From Trichobilharzia regenti (taxonomy: Eukaryota > Platyhelminthes > Trematoda > Strigeidida > Schistosomatidae): a stretch of 64,000 bases of DNA. Location: assembly GCA_944472135.2 (NCBI GenBank), contig OX235270.1:86809168-86873167 (forward strand), given 5' to 3'. A program made the position numbers and the translations under genes. This document shows positions 34,901 through 42,500 of this stretch, piece by piece (the stretch's first letter is position 1; each line of letters begins with the position of its first letter). The notes beneath the pieces were generated by a model. The model did not search any database and was not told the DNA's origin. It saw only the letters and a program-made list of their open reading frames with translations.

Positions 34901-36505
34901 TATGTTTGGAAGAAGATTACGTACTACTTTGGATACAATTATCCCGATCCCATCAAGACGGAGCAAATGTGGTCGAAATAGTGAATTTTGGTTCAATAGA
35001 CGTCATGGCACCAAGCAAAGAAGTTTCATGGTTGGTCAGTCGGTACTGGTTCGTGATTACATACGGAGAGATCGCCCATGGGTTTCTGGAGTGATCGTTG
35101 GAAGAAAAGGCCAAGTCATTTACAAGGTCAAGGTTGGAGACCTTATTTGGGTCAGGCATGCCAATCAAATAAGAAATAGACTAGTTGGTAAACAGTTGAA
35201 CGATTCCAAGTCCGCCGACGTACAATTTGAGCTATTGATAGATACGACGGATCCGAAAACGTCACATGGCCAAAATAGTCGAAACAAAGGCAAAGTGTCC
35301 CAGCAGCCAAGGAGATCACAACGACAACCAAGACCGCCAAAGTACCTACAAGTGATTCCGCGATACAAAAGCTACCGGTAGCCCTATCTTAAAAGGGGAG
35401 GTGTTAGGAAGAGGCAAAACACATGCAATTATCAGGTCATTATCATGTCTCAGTCAAGTTATTATCGCGTTATTAACAAGTCGTTGACATGCAATTGTTC
35501 CTGCTTTCTGATTGGACGCTTGCACAATTCCAACTCTCAACCGGATTGGTTGATTTCCAGTCTACCTTATTTTTGTATAAATACAGTCACTTTTGTCATA
35601 ATAAATGAACCTGGTTTTACCGCTGATTCTCGCGTGTTCTGCTTTACCAGTTAAGTGGGCACTGGTAAGTAGTTAAGCAGTGACCTCGTGACAAAAGATC
35701 TAGCATCATAACAAATTGTACAAGAAGCATCATCGGTAAGTTGTGCTGTGTCATGTGTACTATGTGAACTTCAGAAAATGCTACTCCTCAATCTACACAC
35801 CCCATTCATCGTGCACATAAAACCAGTTGGCATATGTTATTCCAGAGAGTGGCACTCATTACCATGAACACCCATCGTATGCCTTGTTGTATCCTGATTT
35901 TTTTTGAGATTTTCTTCACTATATTGGTGTTGATATTTGAGGCTGACATATTTTCTAGTCAAATATCCGTAAAGTATCCCACGCATAGCTGTTCTATTTT
36001 AACTCACTTGTATTCAAAATCTGTATTTATGCTTGCTTGTTCACTACTCATGAAATGATTCTAGCTGCTACCTAATATTCAGTGTATCATGTACTTGGCC
36101 TAAAAATAGAATTCACAGTGAATTTTGTGTAGGATGATATTAATCGTATCTGTTGTGTAATGCTAATGTTAATATTCGCAGGTGAAAACAGAAACAGATT
36201 CAGTGACATTTAGAAATGTGACACGAAAGTTGTACGGGATTCTGAATGTATAGATTATTAACTGTTACATTGTGCTGTACATCGTATGGTGTTGTCATTT
36301 TATTAGAGCAATAACTGAGTTAATATTTCTAGAAGATGATTCATTAAAATTAATACATTTCTACGTAAATGATGCTTTGTATTAATGATCATATGTTTAA
36401 TTTTTGTTGAAAACTAGGGTGTATGGTATGAATGGATCTGAATTCCTCTGTGAACGACGTCGTGCTGTTTTATCCTGGTGGAGAAGCATTCGTGATTCAA
36501 AATGA
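19693..36505 (+). CDS. PARL: PARL-type mitochondrial rhomboid protease, 5' end unresolved
   Basis: PARL is an intramembrane serine protease of the inner mitochondrial membrane that cleaves substrates such as PINK1 and PGAM5 in animals. Exons 19693-19937, 19974-20034, 20076-20168, 21583-21732, 29437-29722 and 36418-36505 join in frame with GT-AG borders, giving 306 codons (human PARL has 379 residues). The first exon holds the N-terminal helix (KLGLVVKCGAFTVIS). Later exons give ACNVLIYLGL, then HRSFFHLAINMYVL, the nucleophile motif GASGG (Ser codon 29508-29510) and the catalytic-His motif DHAAHAGG (His codon 29697-29699). The last exon ends in WWRSIRDSK. Both catalytic residues are present. 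The first two introns are only 36 and 41 bp, while the last two are 7.7 and 6.7 kb and full of transposons. The start codon and presequence exon are missing: the 19693 exon needs one preceding base, or translation begins at an ATG at 19662 inside the putative intron. Confidence 0.93.
19974..20034 (+). CDS. PARL: PARL exon b
   Basis: Sixty-one bases encoding VCEYLEGILGRPLRASDMYW plus one base. It sits between two micro-introns (36 bp and 41 bp). Confidence 0.8.
20076..20168 (+). CDS. PARL: PARL exon c
   Basis: Encodes LLACNVLIYLGLNSAF ... LLRYFCSSPYG, equivalent to the first rhomboid-core helix of PARL. The donor is GTGAGT at 20169, phase 1. Confidence 0.88.
21583..21732 (+). CDS. PARL: PARL exon d
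   Basis: Encodes TPVLSMILSVFSH and HLAINMYVLHSFAPS up to IAG. This is the conserved FSH...FH.A.NMYVLWSF region of the rhomboid fold. The donor is GTAAGT, phase 1. Confidence 0.93.
21793..22012 (-). mobile_element. tRNA-derived SINE, family 2
   Basis: On the minus strand a tRNA-like head (22012 to about 21940) has a GGCATAGCGG A-box region and GGTTCGATCTCC as B box. Its first and last seven bases (TGCGTCG, CGACGCA) could pair like an acceptor stem. The body then contains aggaaaggttgggcatgag and ends in an A-rich tail. The 7-bp word gcattca flanks it (21786-21792 and 22013-22019), a possible target duplication. It lies in a PARL intron. Confidence 0.8.
22275..22376 (-). mobile_element. Truncated hammerhead-SINE copy
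   Basis: The minus strand matches the 3' half of the array unit from the hammerhead to ctaactgatgtcagctcatgat. Helix II and the GAAAC box are intact, but the first core box reads CTGAAAA instead of CTGANGA, losing the essential G. The tRNA-like part is absent. Confidence 0.75.
22570..25985 (+). mobile_element. RTE-like non-LTR retrotransposon, nearly full length, inactive
   Basis: After a 5' leader (22600-22900), frame pieces give an APE endonuclease: LHIGAFNVRT near 22960, SETHIQDP near 23060, VVLAGDFNAQVG near 23430, QRWTQIDH near 23640 and DSDHDL near 23740. A reverse transcriptase follows: QTGFRPGRGCIDHIFTLRQI at 24690-24750, FLDLKAEFDSVDRE, GVRQGCPLSPFLFNF near 24980, and the catalytic box LEYANDIVLLGED near 25110. 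After the RT, LRCLGHVLHMPSHRLPQRAM lies near 25650 and the copy ends by WRRCIHSL near 25915. Several stops and frameshifts break it, and the YADD box reads YAND, so an essential Asp is lost. The clade (RTE, SR2-like) is inferred. It lies in a PARL intron in the same orientation as the gene. Confidence 0.8.
25990..26110 (+). repeat. Dispersed repeat segment, also at 54440-54590
   Basis: The stretch containing gtgtggcgacttgaactgcc and gcaaagttctatgt is closely matched on the minus strand near 54460-54590. It lies just after the RTE-like element and may be its 3' UTR or an unrelated repeat. Confidence 0.45.
26125..26205 (+). repeat. Fragment of the array unit tail
   Basis: Matches the SINE end (gatgtagctcatgatgag) followed by aatcaaacaaaatccctac and caatacttgaaaat, the linker that joins units in the 56310-61638 array. 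So that linker also occurs outside the array. Confidence 0.7.
26500..28122 (+). mobile_element. Second non-LTR family, decayed copy with (AAT)n tail
   Basis: Frame pieces run in order: an RT entry block near 26870-27080 (LKSRREG, EALKTDPEAV, KVPMDWKKDWL), IMRQTVLGSQETGIRYT at 27220, the catalytic region FTDYLCLISHK near 27310, KIGKARYAFIKLKPV near 27590 and [11 protein letters not shown] near 27660. The tail region near 27840-28090 ends in an (AAT) run at 28108-28122, as RTE-type elements do. The catalytic FADD box reads FTDY and the frame is broken many times. About 300 bp present in the sister copies is missing between 27180 and 27720. Confidence 0.7.
28123..29436 (+). other. PARL intron sequence, nothing further recognised
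   Basis: AT-rich intron DNA up to the acceptor AG at 29435-29436. No coding block or named repeat is seen. Confidence 0.6.
29437..29722 (+). CDS. PARL: PARL exon e with both catalytic residues
   Basis: Starts GIFSNYVSLINK, then SLGASGG with the nucleophilic Ser, then PNARLCIPFVVDIIP. It ends in the DHAAHAGGLLFG helix bearing the catalytic His. Phase 2 at its end. Confidence 0.95.
29911..30820 (-). mobile_element. Second non-LTR family, copy interrupted by a Ty3/gypsy element
   Basis: Minus-strand pieces: [15 protein letters not shown] near 30700, MDFADYIRLISHK near 30630 (catalytic FADD changed to FADY), [11 protein letters not shown] near 30400, [18 protein letters not shown] near 30290, then [20 protein letters not shown] and the tail. 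An (ATT) run lies at 29917-29930. Reading upstream, the frame resembling the [13 protein letters not shown] region is cut at 30820 by an LTR and resumes beyond 35713. Between 30142 and 30180 the copy lacks material present in the copy at 43.4-44.4 kb. Confidence 0.75.
30816..30820. repeat. Target-site duplication, left (aattg)
   Basis: Five-base aattg immediately before the 5' LTR, repeated immediately after the 3' LTR at 35714-35718. This is the length expected for Ty3/gypsy integration. Confidence 0.85.
30821..31130 (+). repeat. 5' LTR
   Basis: 310 bp, TG...CA ends. It differs from the 3' LTR by a few one- to three-base changes. Where the 3' LTR has a TATAAATA box, this copy reads TGTAAATA, so its promoter may be weaker. 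Confidence 0.92.
31132..31152 (+). promoter_or_regulatory. tRNA primer-binding site of the LTR element
   Basis: Begins TGGCGACGGGGTTTCGAA one base after the LTR. Its complement ends in CGCCA and contains a TTCGAA T-loop-like core, as expected for a tRNA 3' end. I cannot name the tRNA. Confidence 0.7.
31218..32333 (+). CDS. Gag and protease region of the Ty3/gypsy element
   Basis: The ATG at 31218 opens a 371-codon frame. A Gln-rich start is followed by a capsid-like helical region (FEAWFRRYEDLF, then VRLLLRKLGP). Two CCHC-type zinc knuckles that bind RNA start near residues 262 (CWFC...H....C, with three residues before His instead of the usual four) and 281 (CSIC....H....C). An aspartic protease active-site motif LQLDTAS has its Asp at residue 355. 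A TAA at 32331-32333 stops translation shortly after the protease motif; the next 40-50 bases are out of register with the downstream frame. Gag and Pol share a frame, so an intact relative would make one polyprotein or use readthrough. Confidence 0.88.
   Translation: MTISFEQMQLLLHQQQQQFEACQLSLIEKLTKQFSIQNLGSSNSEKTESIGSSIVEFNFEPSTGVTFEAWFRRYEDLFRVECAHLDDSAKVRLLLRKLGPAEHNKYVNHILPKNSRELNFEETVQTLTNIFGEQLSLFSIRYNCFKISKDPGDDILTYAGKVNRECERSKIRSLTDDQFKCLIFVCGLKSSVDSDIRTRILAEIERKPDMTLQEVTAECQRIINLKHDTKLIEDGQVHEFTSVQAVKSNNSLQVKHKPPTNCWFCGSWHFGKFCPYKRHKCSICNKYGHKEGFCPPVKPRSIRSHNTMAQSRKFRSRSTKPQISSMFATFKVDFESKRKFVTLSINQKPVRLQLDTASDITIISPQTWRAP
32334..33368 (+). pseudogene. Pol, reverse transcriptase segment of the Ty3/gypsy element
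   Basis: The frame reopens by about 32370 in the same register as Gag. It encodes the end of the protease domain and the RT, with LDAELDRLEKLNVIKPV, FSKLDLAEAYLQI, LPYGVKPAPAIFQ and the catalytic box YLDD at 33165-33176, all intact. A single TAA at 33366-33368 separates it from the thumb/RNase H part, and the frame continues directly afterwards. One nonsense change is therefore the main break in an otherwise well-preserved Pol. Confidence 0.88.
33369..35381 (+). pseudogene. Pol, RNase H and integrase segment of the Ty3/gypsy element
   Basis: About 670 codons in the same frame. The RT connection (FLGMISYYSAFLPDL) comes first, then RNase H (ADASNYGIGAVI, YSQVEKEGLAL, FTDHKPL). The integrase HHCC zinc domain (H..HPGIGRM ... 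C..C) follows, and the catalytic core has IDFAGP, VSDNGPQF and SNGQAERF, giving the D, D and E of the DDE triad. A basic C-terminal tail ends at the TAG at 35379-35381. No internal stop occurs, but the segment is cut off from its start by the upstream TAA. Confidence 0.9.
35391..35401 (+). promoter_or_regulatory. Polypurine tract
   Basis: AAAAGGGGAGG directly before the 3' LTR; the usual plus-strand priming site. Confidence 0.85.
35402..35713 (+). repeat. 3' LTR
   Basis: 312 bp. It contains TATAAATA at 35576-35583 and AATAAA at 35600-35605, a promoter and polyadenylation pair as in R-region organisation. Confidence 0.92.
35714..35718. repeat. Target-site duplication, right (aattg)
   Basis: Matches 30816-30820. 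The sequence just beyond it reads, on the minus strand, as the continuation of the interrupted non-LTR RT (DASCTI...), so the element landed inside that copy. Confidence 0.85.
35719..36417 (+). other. End of the last PARL intron
   Basis: The first few dozen bases continue the interrupted non-LTR element on the minus strand. The rest is AT-rich intron without recognisable content, up to the acceptor AG at 36416-36417. Confidence 0.55.
36418..36505 (+). CDS. PARL: PARL last exon
   Basis: Completes a Met codon and encodes VYGMNGSEFLCERRRAVLSW and a short basic tail to the TGA at 36503-36505. It matches the Y..YG.E..W..RE..V..W..IR ending of PARL. Confidence 0.9.
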
Positions 36506-36643
36506 AAGTGTCACACTTTGTGGCATATTTTTGGAATCTTTTTTTTCACGAGTACTATAAAACACTCCTGTAAATATTCAAACATTATGATCACAAATTT
36601 TTAACTTATCAGAATCTTGTACAGTAAATACAGTCGCTTGTAA

Positions 36644-36649
36644 AATAAA
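36644..36649 (+). terminator. PARL polyadenylation signal
   Basis: Canonical AATAAA 139 bp after the PARL stop codon. Confidence 0.65.
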
Positions 36650-37240
36650 GTATGTTCAGTTATTTTGACCGTTACTTTTGTTATTGTTTATTTGAGTTCA
36701 TTGTGGTTCAGTTCTATAGGAGATTGTTCTATTCATAAAAGTTATGGGAAAAACCAACCATTGAGTTGGGAGAATACCAACTTCCGTTACGCTATCATCT
36801 ATCTGTAATATCTCTATTTCAGGTTTATGTCCAGTCCCCCGCCCCCCAAATACATTCTTATCATTTCTTTGTATTAACAGGACATGAAAGAATTTTCTGT
36901 ATTTTGAAGACATAAATTACTTTTATAACTGACAGAGTAGTAGTAACATTGTGCAGTCAGGTAGACGGATCAGTATAGTAAACTACCCGAAGACCATCAT
37001 TTCAATTTACCACATTTCACAACAGCACGTGTGTAAAGTCAGTGAATGAAACGAGAATGATGCTACATTACTAGGAAAGGTCATGAAATAATATAAACCA
37101 AAAAGTTTAATAAAAGAATAGTGAGCAAATCAGTTTTCACTTGTGTCACATTTTCACCCACTGATTCAATCTATGTAGCGAAAAAAGGTCAATTAAAATA
37201 AACCAAATAACAACGGATTTAAGAGTAAATAATAATATAC
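36650..37240. other. Intergenic, nothing recognised
   Basis: Follows the PARL polyadenylation signal; no coding or repeat signature seen. Confidence 0.5.
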
Positions 37241-37481
37241 ATGTGTGCGTCGATGTTTATTGGTAGAATGCTCGCCAACCACGCACGTGGCCCAAGGCTT
37301 GGTTCCCCACCGACACATTCTGAAACCTCGCCCAGCTGGCAGTGATTCTGGCAAATGAGAAAGGGGCGTGCGACTAATAACCCCATCCCGTAAAAACACC
37401 ACAAGCGTTACTGAAACTTCAAAGTTAAAAATGCCTGAAGTCTTACATCCCACTTAGAACGCAAAGAAAGGAAAGAAAAAG
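37241..37481 (+). mobile_element. tRNA-derived SINE, family 2, diverged
   Basis: Starts GTGTGCGTCGATG, with an A-box-like TTGGTAGAATGC and a degraded B box (GCTTGGTTCCCC). The shared body (gaaaggggcgtgcgactaataacc, cccgtaaaaacacc, tgaaacttcaaa) and an A-rich tail follow. It is older than the copies at 21.8 and 47.8 kb. Confidence 0.65.
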
Positions 37482-37959
37482 AATAGTAAATGACATTTTC
37501 CAAAGTCTCAGCTTATAATACTCTAACTCGATCATGATTTTTCCGTATGATGTAGTCCTGGGCTGTTGAGTAAAGATAACAGACCTGAGCAGATTGCTGG
37601 ATTTCGATAAGTCGACTTATCGAAAATATGTATCCACGTAATGAAAAATGCTTTTCCCATGTGTTGATTTCCGGGAGGAGGGTGGGGGTGGGTCTCAGGT
37701 CAAATTTTGTATAAATCTGTCATTCGTATTCTGAACTGATCTAAATTCTTGACGTAGGACTGACCATAAAGTGCAACAGTTCAAGTTGTTACACTTCCTA
37801 AACCACGCAAAGATAGAGAAAAGAAACTATGATAAACGGAAATATACAGGAGAAAGAATAATTACGTGGAGATTTAATGGATCTAGAATATTGCATAGAG
37901 TGCATGCACCTATGGGATCGTGTCAACAACTCTTCAACAATTTGGCGATTCTATTCTAG

Positions 37960-38130
37960 CACTTTGAACCTCCCTACGTGACTTAAATCAGCTTCATGAG
38001 TTGATGCCATTTACTAGTTTGACTACCTCTAAATCTTTTTCAACAAAATTGTGTCAGTCAACATTGCTCGACGAGGAAGGCGACGACTTGACATGCGTCA
38101 TAGCCATCTCAATCGATGCAGGTTTACAAC
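37960..38130 (-). mobile_element. RTE-like retrotransposon 3' fragment
   Basis: The minus strand reads VVNLHRLRWL near 38110, RRLPRRAMLTD near 38070 and SHVGRF near 37990. These are the post-RT blocks seen at 25600-25810. Confidence 0.6.
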
Positions 38131-38139
38131 CTCAGCGAT

Positions 38140-38445
38140 TGACATTATTCCTAGCCTAATTATACTAACTATATTGCACCAATTAACACAGGAGGTGGAA
38201 TTCAATCACATTCGACTCAAGGATTTACTATGTTCCGTTGGATTTCTTGTTGGTCAAATAGAAGGTGTTTGGTATTCATTCTTCTTAAATTCTCGATAAG
38301 TTTGACCACTGTATGTTGCATCACAGTCTGAGCATTTTAGGCATGGTAGTGTAGTTACTAGAACGACTTTACAGCAACTCGAAGAACATACATTGGTCGA
38401 TATTAAGCGATTTGACGATTCAGTTGACAAAATATATAAACCCAT
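38140..38445 (-). mobile_element. Penelope-like GIY-YIG fragment
   Basis: The minus strand reads CLKCSDCDATYSGQTYREFK near 38280-38340, the Cys-rich turn and YxGQT motif of a Penelope-like GIY-YIG endonuclease. Only this fragment is present, joined to an RTE-like fragment. Confidence 0.5.
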
Positions 38446-39021
38446 AATTTTAAGAAACGACTTATCCGTTTTAAGGATCTGGATCGAAGTACGTTTCAGT
38501 TCACTTGCTCTGATACACTCTAAGATTAAATCTGCATATAGTTATCCAGTTTTCATCTACTAATATTTTGTGTTGACAGTTTTGAAGAGGTGCAGCAGTA
38601 TACTAACTCAAGGAATCCAGTATCTTATTTAAAGGTTCTGAAAAATTATGCAAGACAACACCGCTCATGTGAACACATACACTAACGCTTTGAATTTTTA
38701 GTATGTGATGAATCACCTATTTGTTCCATTGATTTATTTTACTACTGAAAAAAGCTGTGCATTGAAATCAAATACTGATTACTATTTCGTCGCTAATCTG
38801 TAAGCATAATTCTATAATTCAAAGGTATGACAGAAGTTTGTATGTTAGTTTGGTAGTGAGACTTCCATGATATGAGTTTGATTCATGCGATCGTGGATTA
38901 CTTAATTTAAAAACAAAACAAAACAAGAAAAGGGTTCTGGAGTTTATTATCGATTACTCTGAGAAATAGTAGAAATACATATTTTGAAATAGATTGTTCA
39001 CATCTCATATTCTTAACTCAG

Positions 39022-39131
<110 letters not shown>

Positions 39132-39185
39132 TGATAATTGTTACAGTAATTACTGTTTAAGTAATATTATGTACATGTATATATA

Positions 39186-39191
39186 TTTATT
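39186..39191 (-). terminator. Polyadenylation signal of the unknown gene
   Basis: AATAAA on the minus strand 17 bp after the stop codon at 39208. Confidence 0.45.
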
Positions 39192-39207
39192 ATATTTCTC
39201 GTCTCAC

Positions 39208-39525
39208 TTACAAATCTGTCTCAATATCAAATTTATATGATTTTAATTCTGGTCTATTCCATAAATTTGGGTTACTACTACTAGTTTGTTTGATTTTACT
39301 ATCTATGAGACCCAACATTGTTTTCCTGTTCGCATTATTACTGTTCTTCTGGATTGATTCAGTTGGTTGAGCTGATATCGTTGCAGTAGTGGTGGTGATG
39401 GGAATGGCGTCATTAGTTTCTTGTCTTCTTATATCCACCGCATTCAACTGACCAGTTCGAAGCTTACGATTCTCCTCCAGCAAATTTGCACAAATATTAG
39501 CGAGATAATAACGGCGCGATTGTTC
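39208..39525 (-). CDS. Unknown gene, last coding exon
   Basis: Starts [20 protein letters not shown], continues the helix, then a polar tail with [10 protein letters not shown], stop at 39208-39210. Confidence 0.75.
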   Translation of the reverse strand, partial: EQSRRYYLANICANLLEENRKLRTGQLNAVDIRRQETNDAIPITTTTATISAQPTESIQKNSNNANRKTMLGLIDSKIKQTSSSNPNLWNRPELKSYKFDIETDL

Positions 39526-42500
39526 CTAATCAATGAAAAGATACTGTTATTGTTAGTAGTATTGGAACATATATATATATATATTGAAGAGGCTTCCTAG
39601 GGTATACTGAGTACTTAAATATGAACATCTATCTTGTTGCGGTTCAGACTCTTTAGGGGTCTGTGTCTGCAACTCCATAAAGCATCAAGCATCACAGTAA
39701 GCCTGTCGCTGTTCAATCACCACGTTAGCGTGCTTTGAAATATCAACCCCGACTTTCATTGTTTTTCAGTGTGATGTGACCTGCATGCAGTGTTGTGAGA
39801 AGGTAGCTATCCTGTGCAATTAACTTAGTGTCATTTAATAAGAAGAGTGAAATGATGCTTGTTTACCGCGTGTACACAAGAAATCTAAGTTGTACACAGG
39901 CTGGACAGGTATATATGTTTGTTTCCTTTAACTCTATTCAACAGCAAAGGACTAGGATTTGATTTGAACGTAATGGCAGAATCATGTTATTGTTGTTGTA
40001 GCCATAAAAAGTTTTCTAATATGTTTATGCGACTTTAATCAGTATTTCAATATAATAACGGTTTTTGTATTTACCAATAAATGTAAAACAAAACGATATT
40101 GTTTTCAACCATTGGGAAATACAAAAACCTTCATTATAGTGAATATCATATACCCGATGCCCAAATTTTTCCAAACTGTTAAAAGTGAACTTGGTTTGGA
40201 CATCAATAAGTATTTCACTAGTTGATAACCAATATTTGGTCCTAATTTAAATAAAATTACTATTTCAAAACAAACAGACTATGTTACTGAATACACTGGC
40301 GTTTTCGTGCCTATGTTATACGTTTGAAAATCATATGTGTATTATTTTGCTACCAGTCGTGTCTTATATGAACTGTTGGAGGTGTGACGAGTGAGATCTC
40401 TAACTGCATAGTCAAAACCAGGGCACAATGACGGCGTTATTCTGGCTGTCGAATGTCGTGTTTATAGTGCTTCGATATGCAAACTTTTGCTCTATTTCTG
40501 TGAAAGCTGGTCTCTCTGAGCTGATGATGCGCATCGACTCTGAATCCGTAAAATTACTTTGTCCAATGAAATTTTCACGCAAGTAATTCTGACGTCTACC
40601 AGCTTGTGTCTGGACACAATGGCATCATCTTATGTTGAGTGTTATTGTCTTGAAATGCCAGCTTCGGTGGCTGGGACATGTACTATGAATACCATCCCAT
40701 AGACTCCCATACCTCTTGTTGTAAACTAACTGAGGTTGAATAGAAAAAGGGGCGTCTATGACGTGACGGTGTGAAATGAAGAATATTTGTGTTCCTTTAG
40801 CGTTCGTTGGTGCATCACGACTACCTGAGTAGGACCTGGAAGATAATGCGAATCGGCAGTGCGAGATGTTAGAATTTATGACTAGGCGGACATTTTGCAA
40901 TCTTCTCCTTTCCAACCTTTTGGAAAGTAAAATAAAGTAGCGGATGATGAATGATCTTAACAAGCATGGTTACCTGCTTTCCGGACGAGCTACCTCATTT
41001 ATTCTATGCCTATTTTCCTCATATATTGTAGTCTAATTAATTTCGTGTGCCGAATCTCCTGGTACCCATAGTGTACCAAGTTTATGTTGTTTTACTACTA
41101 ATAACAATCATTTGCATGATACATTCTACTGTAAAATTGTTCTTCATTGGTGTAGACTTTCAAGTTTCAACTAGCAGTTCATGGGATGAGAATTTCTCAA
41201 CATACTTATCAATATGCAAATGACAGTTTTACTTCACAAAGCATTACTGAAATTTAAATCTACACTTACTGAGTTTTGTTTATACTTTAAGATTAAACAC
41301 TTAAATGAAACAGCATCGAATTAAAAGATCATAATTAGACTATAAAAAGTAAGCTTACAACATGTAGTTCTTTGCTTATTCGTTGTAGACGATTTCTCAG
41401 TTCATTTTCACTTAATTGTGTTACATCAGACAAGTGATGGGTGACATTATATTTAGTACTGTCGGGTTTCCATATATCTTCAGGTTGTATGAACGTTTGT
41501 TTAGTTATTGTTAACCTGCTTTTCTGTTTTGTTGGTGGTATGTAGTCTACAGATGGAGTTGTATACTTAATGTCATTATTACTGTTCGCTTTTAATTTGT
41601 TTGACCTTGGGTAGAAAAAAAACGATGATAGCTAATAGCATTAACGGTGATATAATTGAAGGTCAGAGAATTAATTATAAAATACATTTTGTGGGGAAAA
41701 TAATCTGGTTTCTTCTTTTCGAGAATCAATCAATCAATCACTTTTACCATAATAAAAGTAGTAGCCATACATGTAGTTGCTTTTTAATATCAAGAATAAT
41801 ATATCAAATGTGTTGTTTAAGATCTAGATGCTTTAAATTTATCCTGTGGAGAAAACTTTAAACTTAACAGTCAATGAACTATATCCCCCTTACTTTTGTT
41901 ATGCAGGTTTTGGTAGAAAACAAAGTAGGGATAACTTTGTTCTGGTCACTTTCGCTATCTTTTTTTGCTGTTGTTGGTTTATTCGATGAAGTGGATTAAA
42001 CTTTGACGTTTAGCAGGCTTTTTTGCTAGAGTCGACTGATAAAATTATTCCTTACGAGTGGCTGGTTAAGGTAACTGATAAACACTGAAAACACTTTCCG
42101 GTCATTTCAGTTATTCGCAATTTGTTCGACACCTTTTGACGTGTTGACAGAGTTAACTCGAGAGACAATAATCTACTTGAGTCACTCAAACATACAACCT
42201 TGAACACACAAGGGGTGGCCATTGCGATTCTATCAACGGCATCGAAGGCGCTTATGAAGTAGGAATCGTTCACTTCCTGGATAATGACAGTAAGATTCAA
42301 CTCACAGGGAAGGGAAGCTATCATTAACCAATACTACACTCCTGCTAAGCACAGAATAAGGGAGGAAGGATGACTTCTACAGATAAATGCAAAGCCTGAT
42401 GGGCAAGACACCATTTGAAAGCAATAAAATCCTAATAGGTGATATAGATGAGAAACTGGGAGCAAAGAACATAGGATGAAAAATTATAATAGATCGAGAA

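Larger units (their letters stand above)
30821..35713 (+). mobile_element. Ty3/gypsy LTR retrotransposon, nearly complete
   Basis: A 4.9-kb element with LTRs at 30821-31130 and 35402-35713 that begin TGTTAGG and end CATAACA. Next to the 5' LTR is a primer-binding site starting TGGCGACGGGG, and a polypurine tract precedes the 3' LTR. Gag and Pol lie in one reading frame (zinc knuckles, protease, RT, RNase H, integrase in that order, the Ty3/gypsy arrangement). The LTRs differ at only about eight positions, so the insertion is fairly young. Two in-frame stops (32331-32333 and 33366-33368) and a locally shifted stretch after the first make this copy probably non-autonomous. It resembles schistosome gypsy-class elements in architecture; I do not assign a family name. 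No env-like frame is present. Confidence 0.92.
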
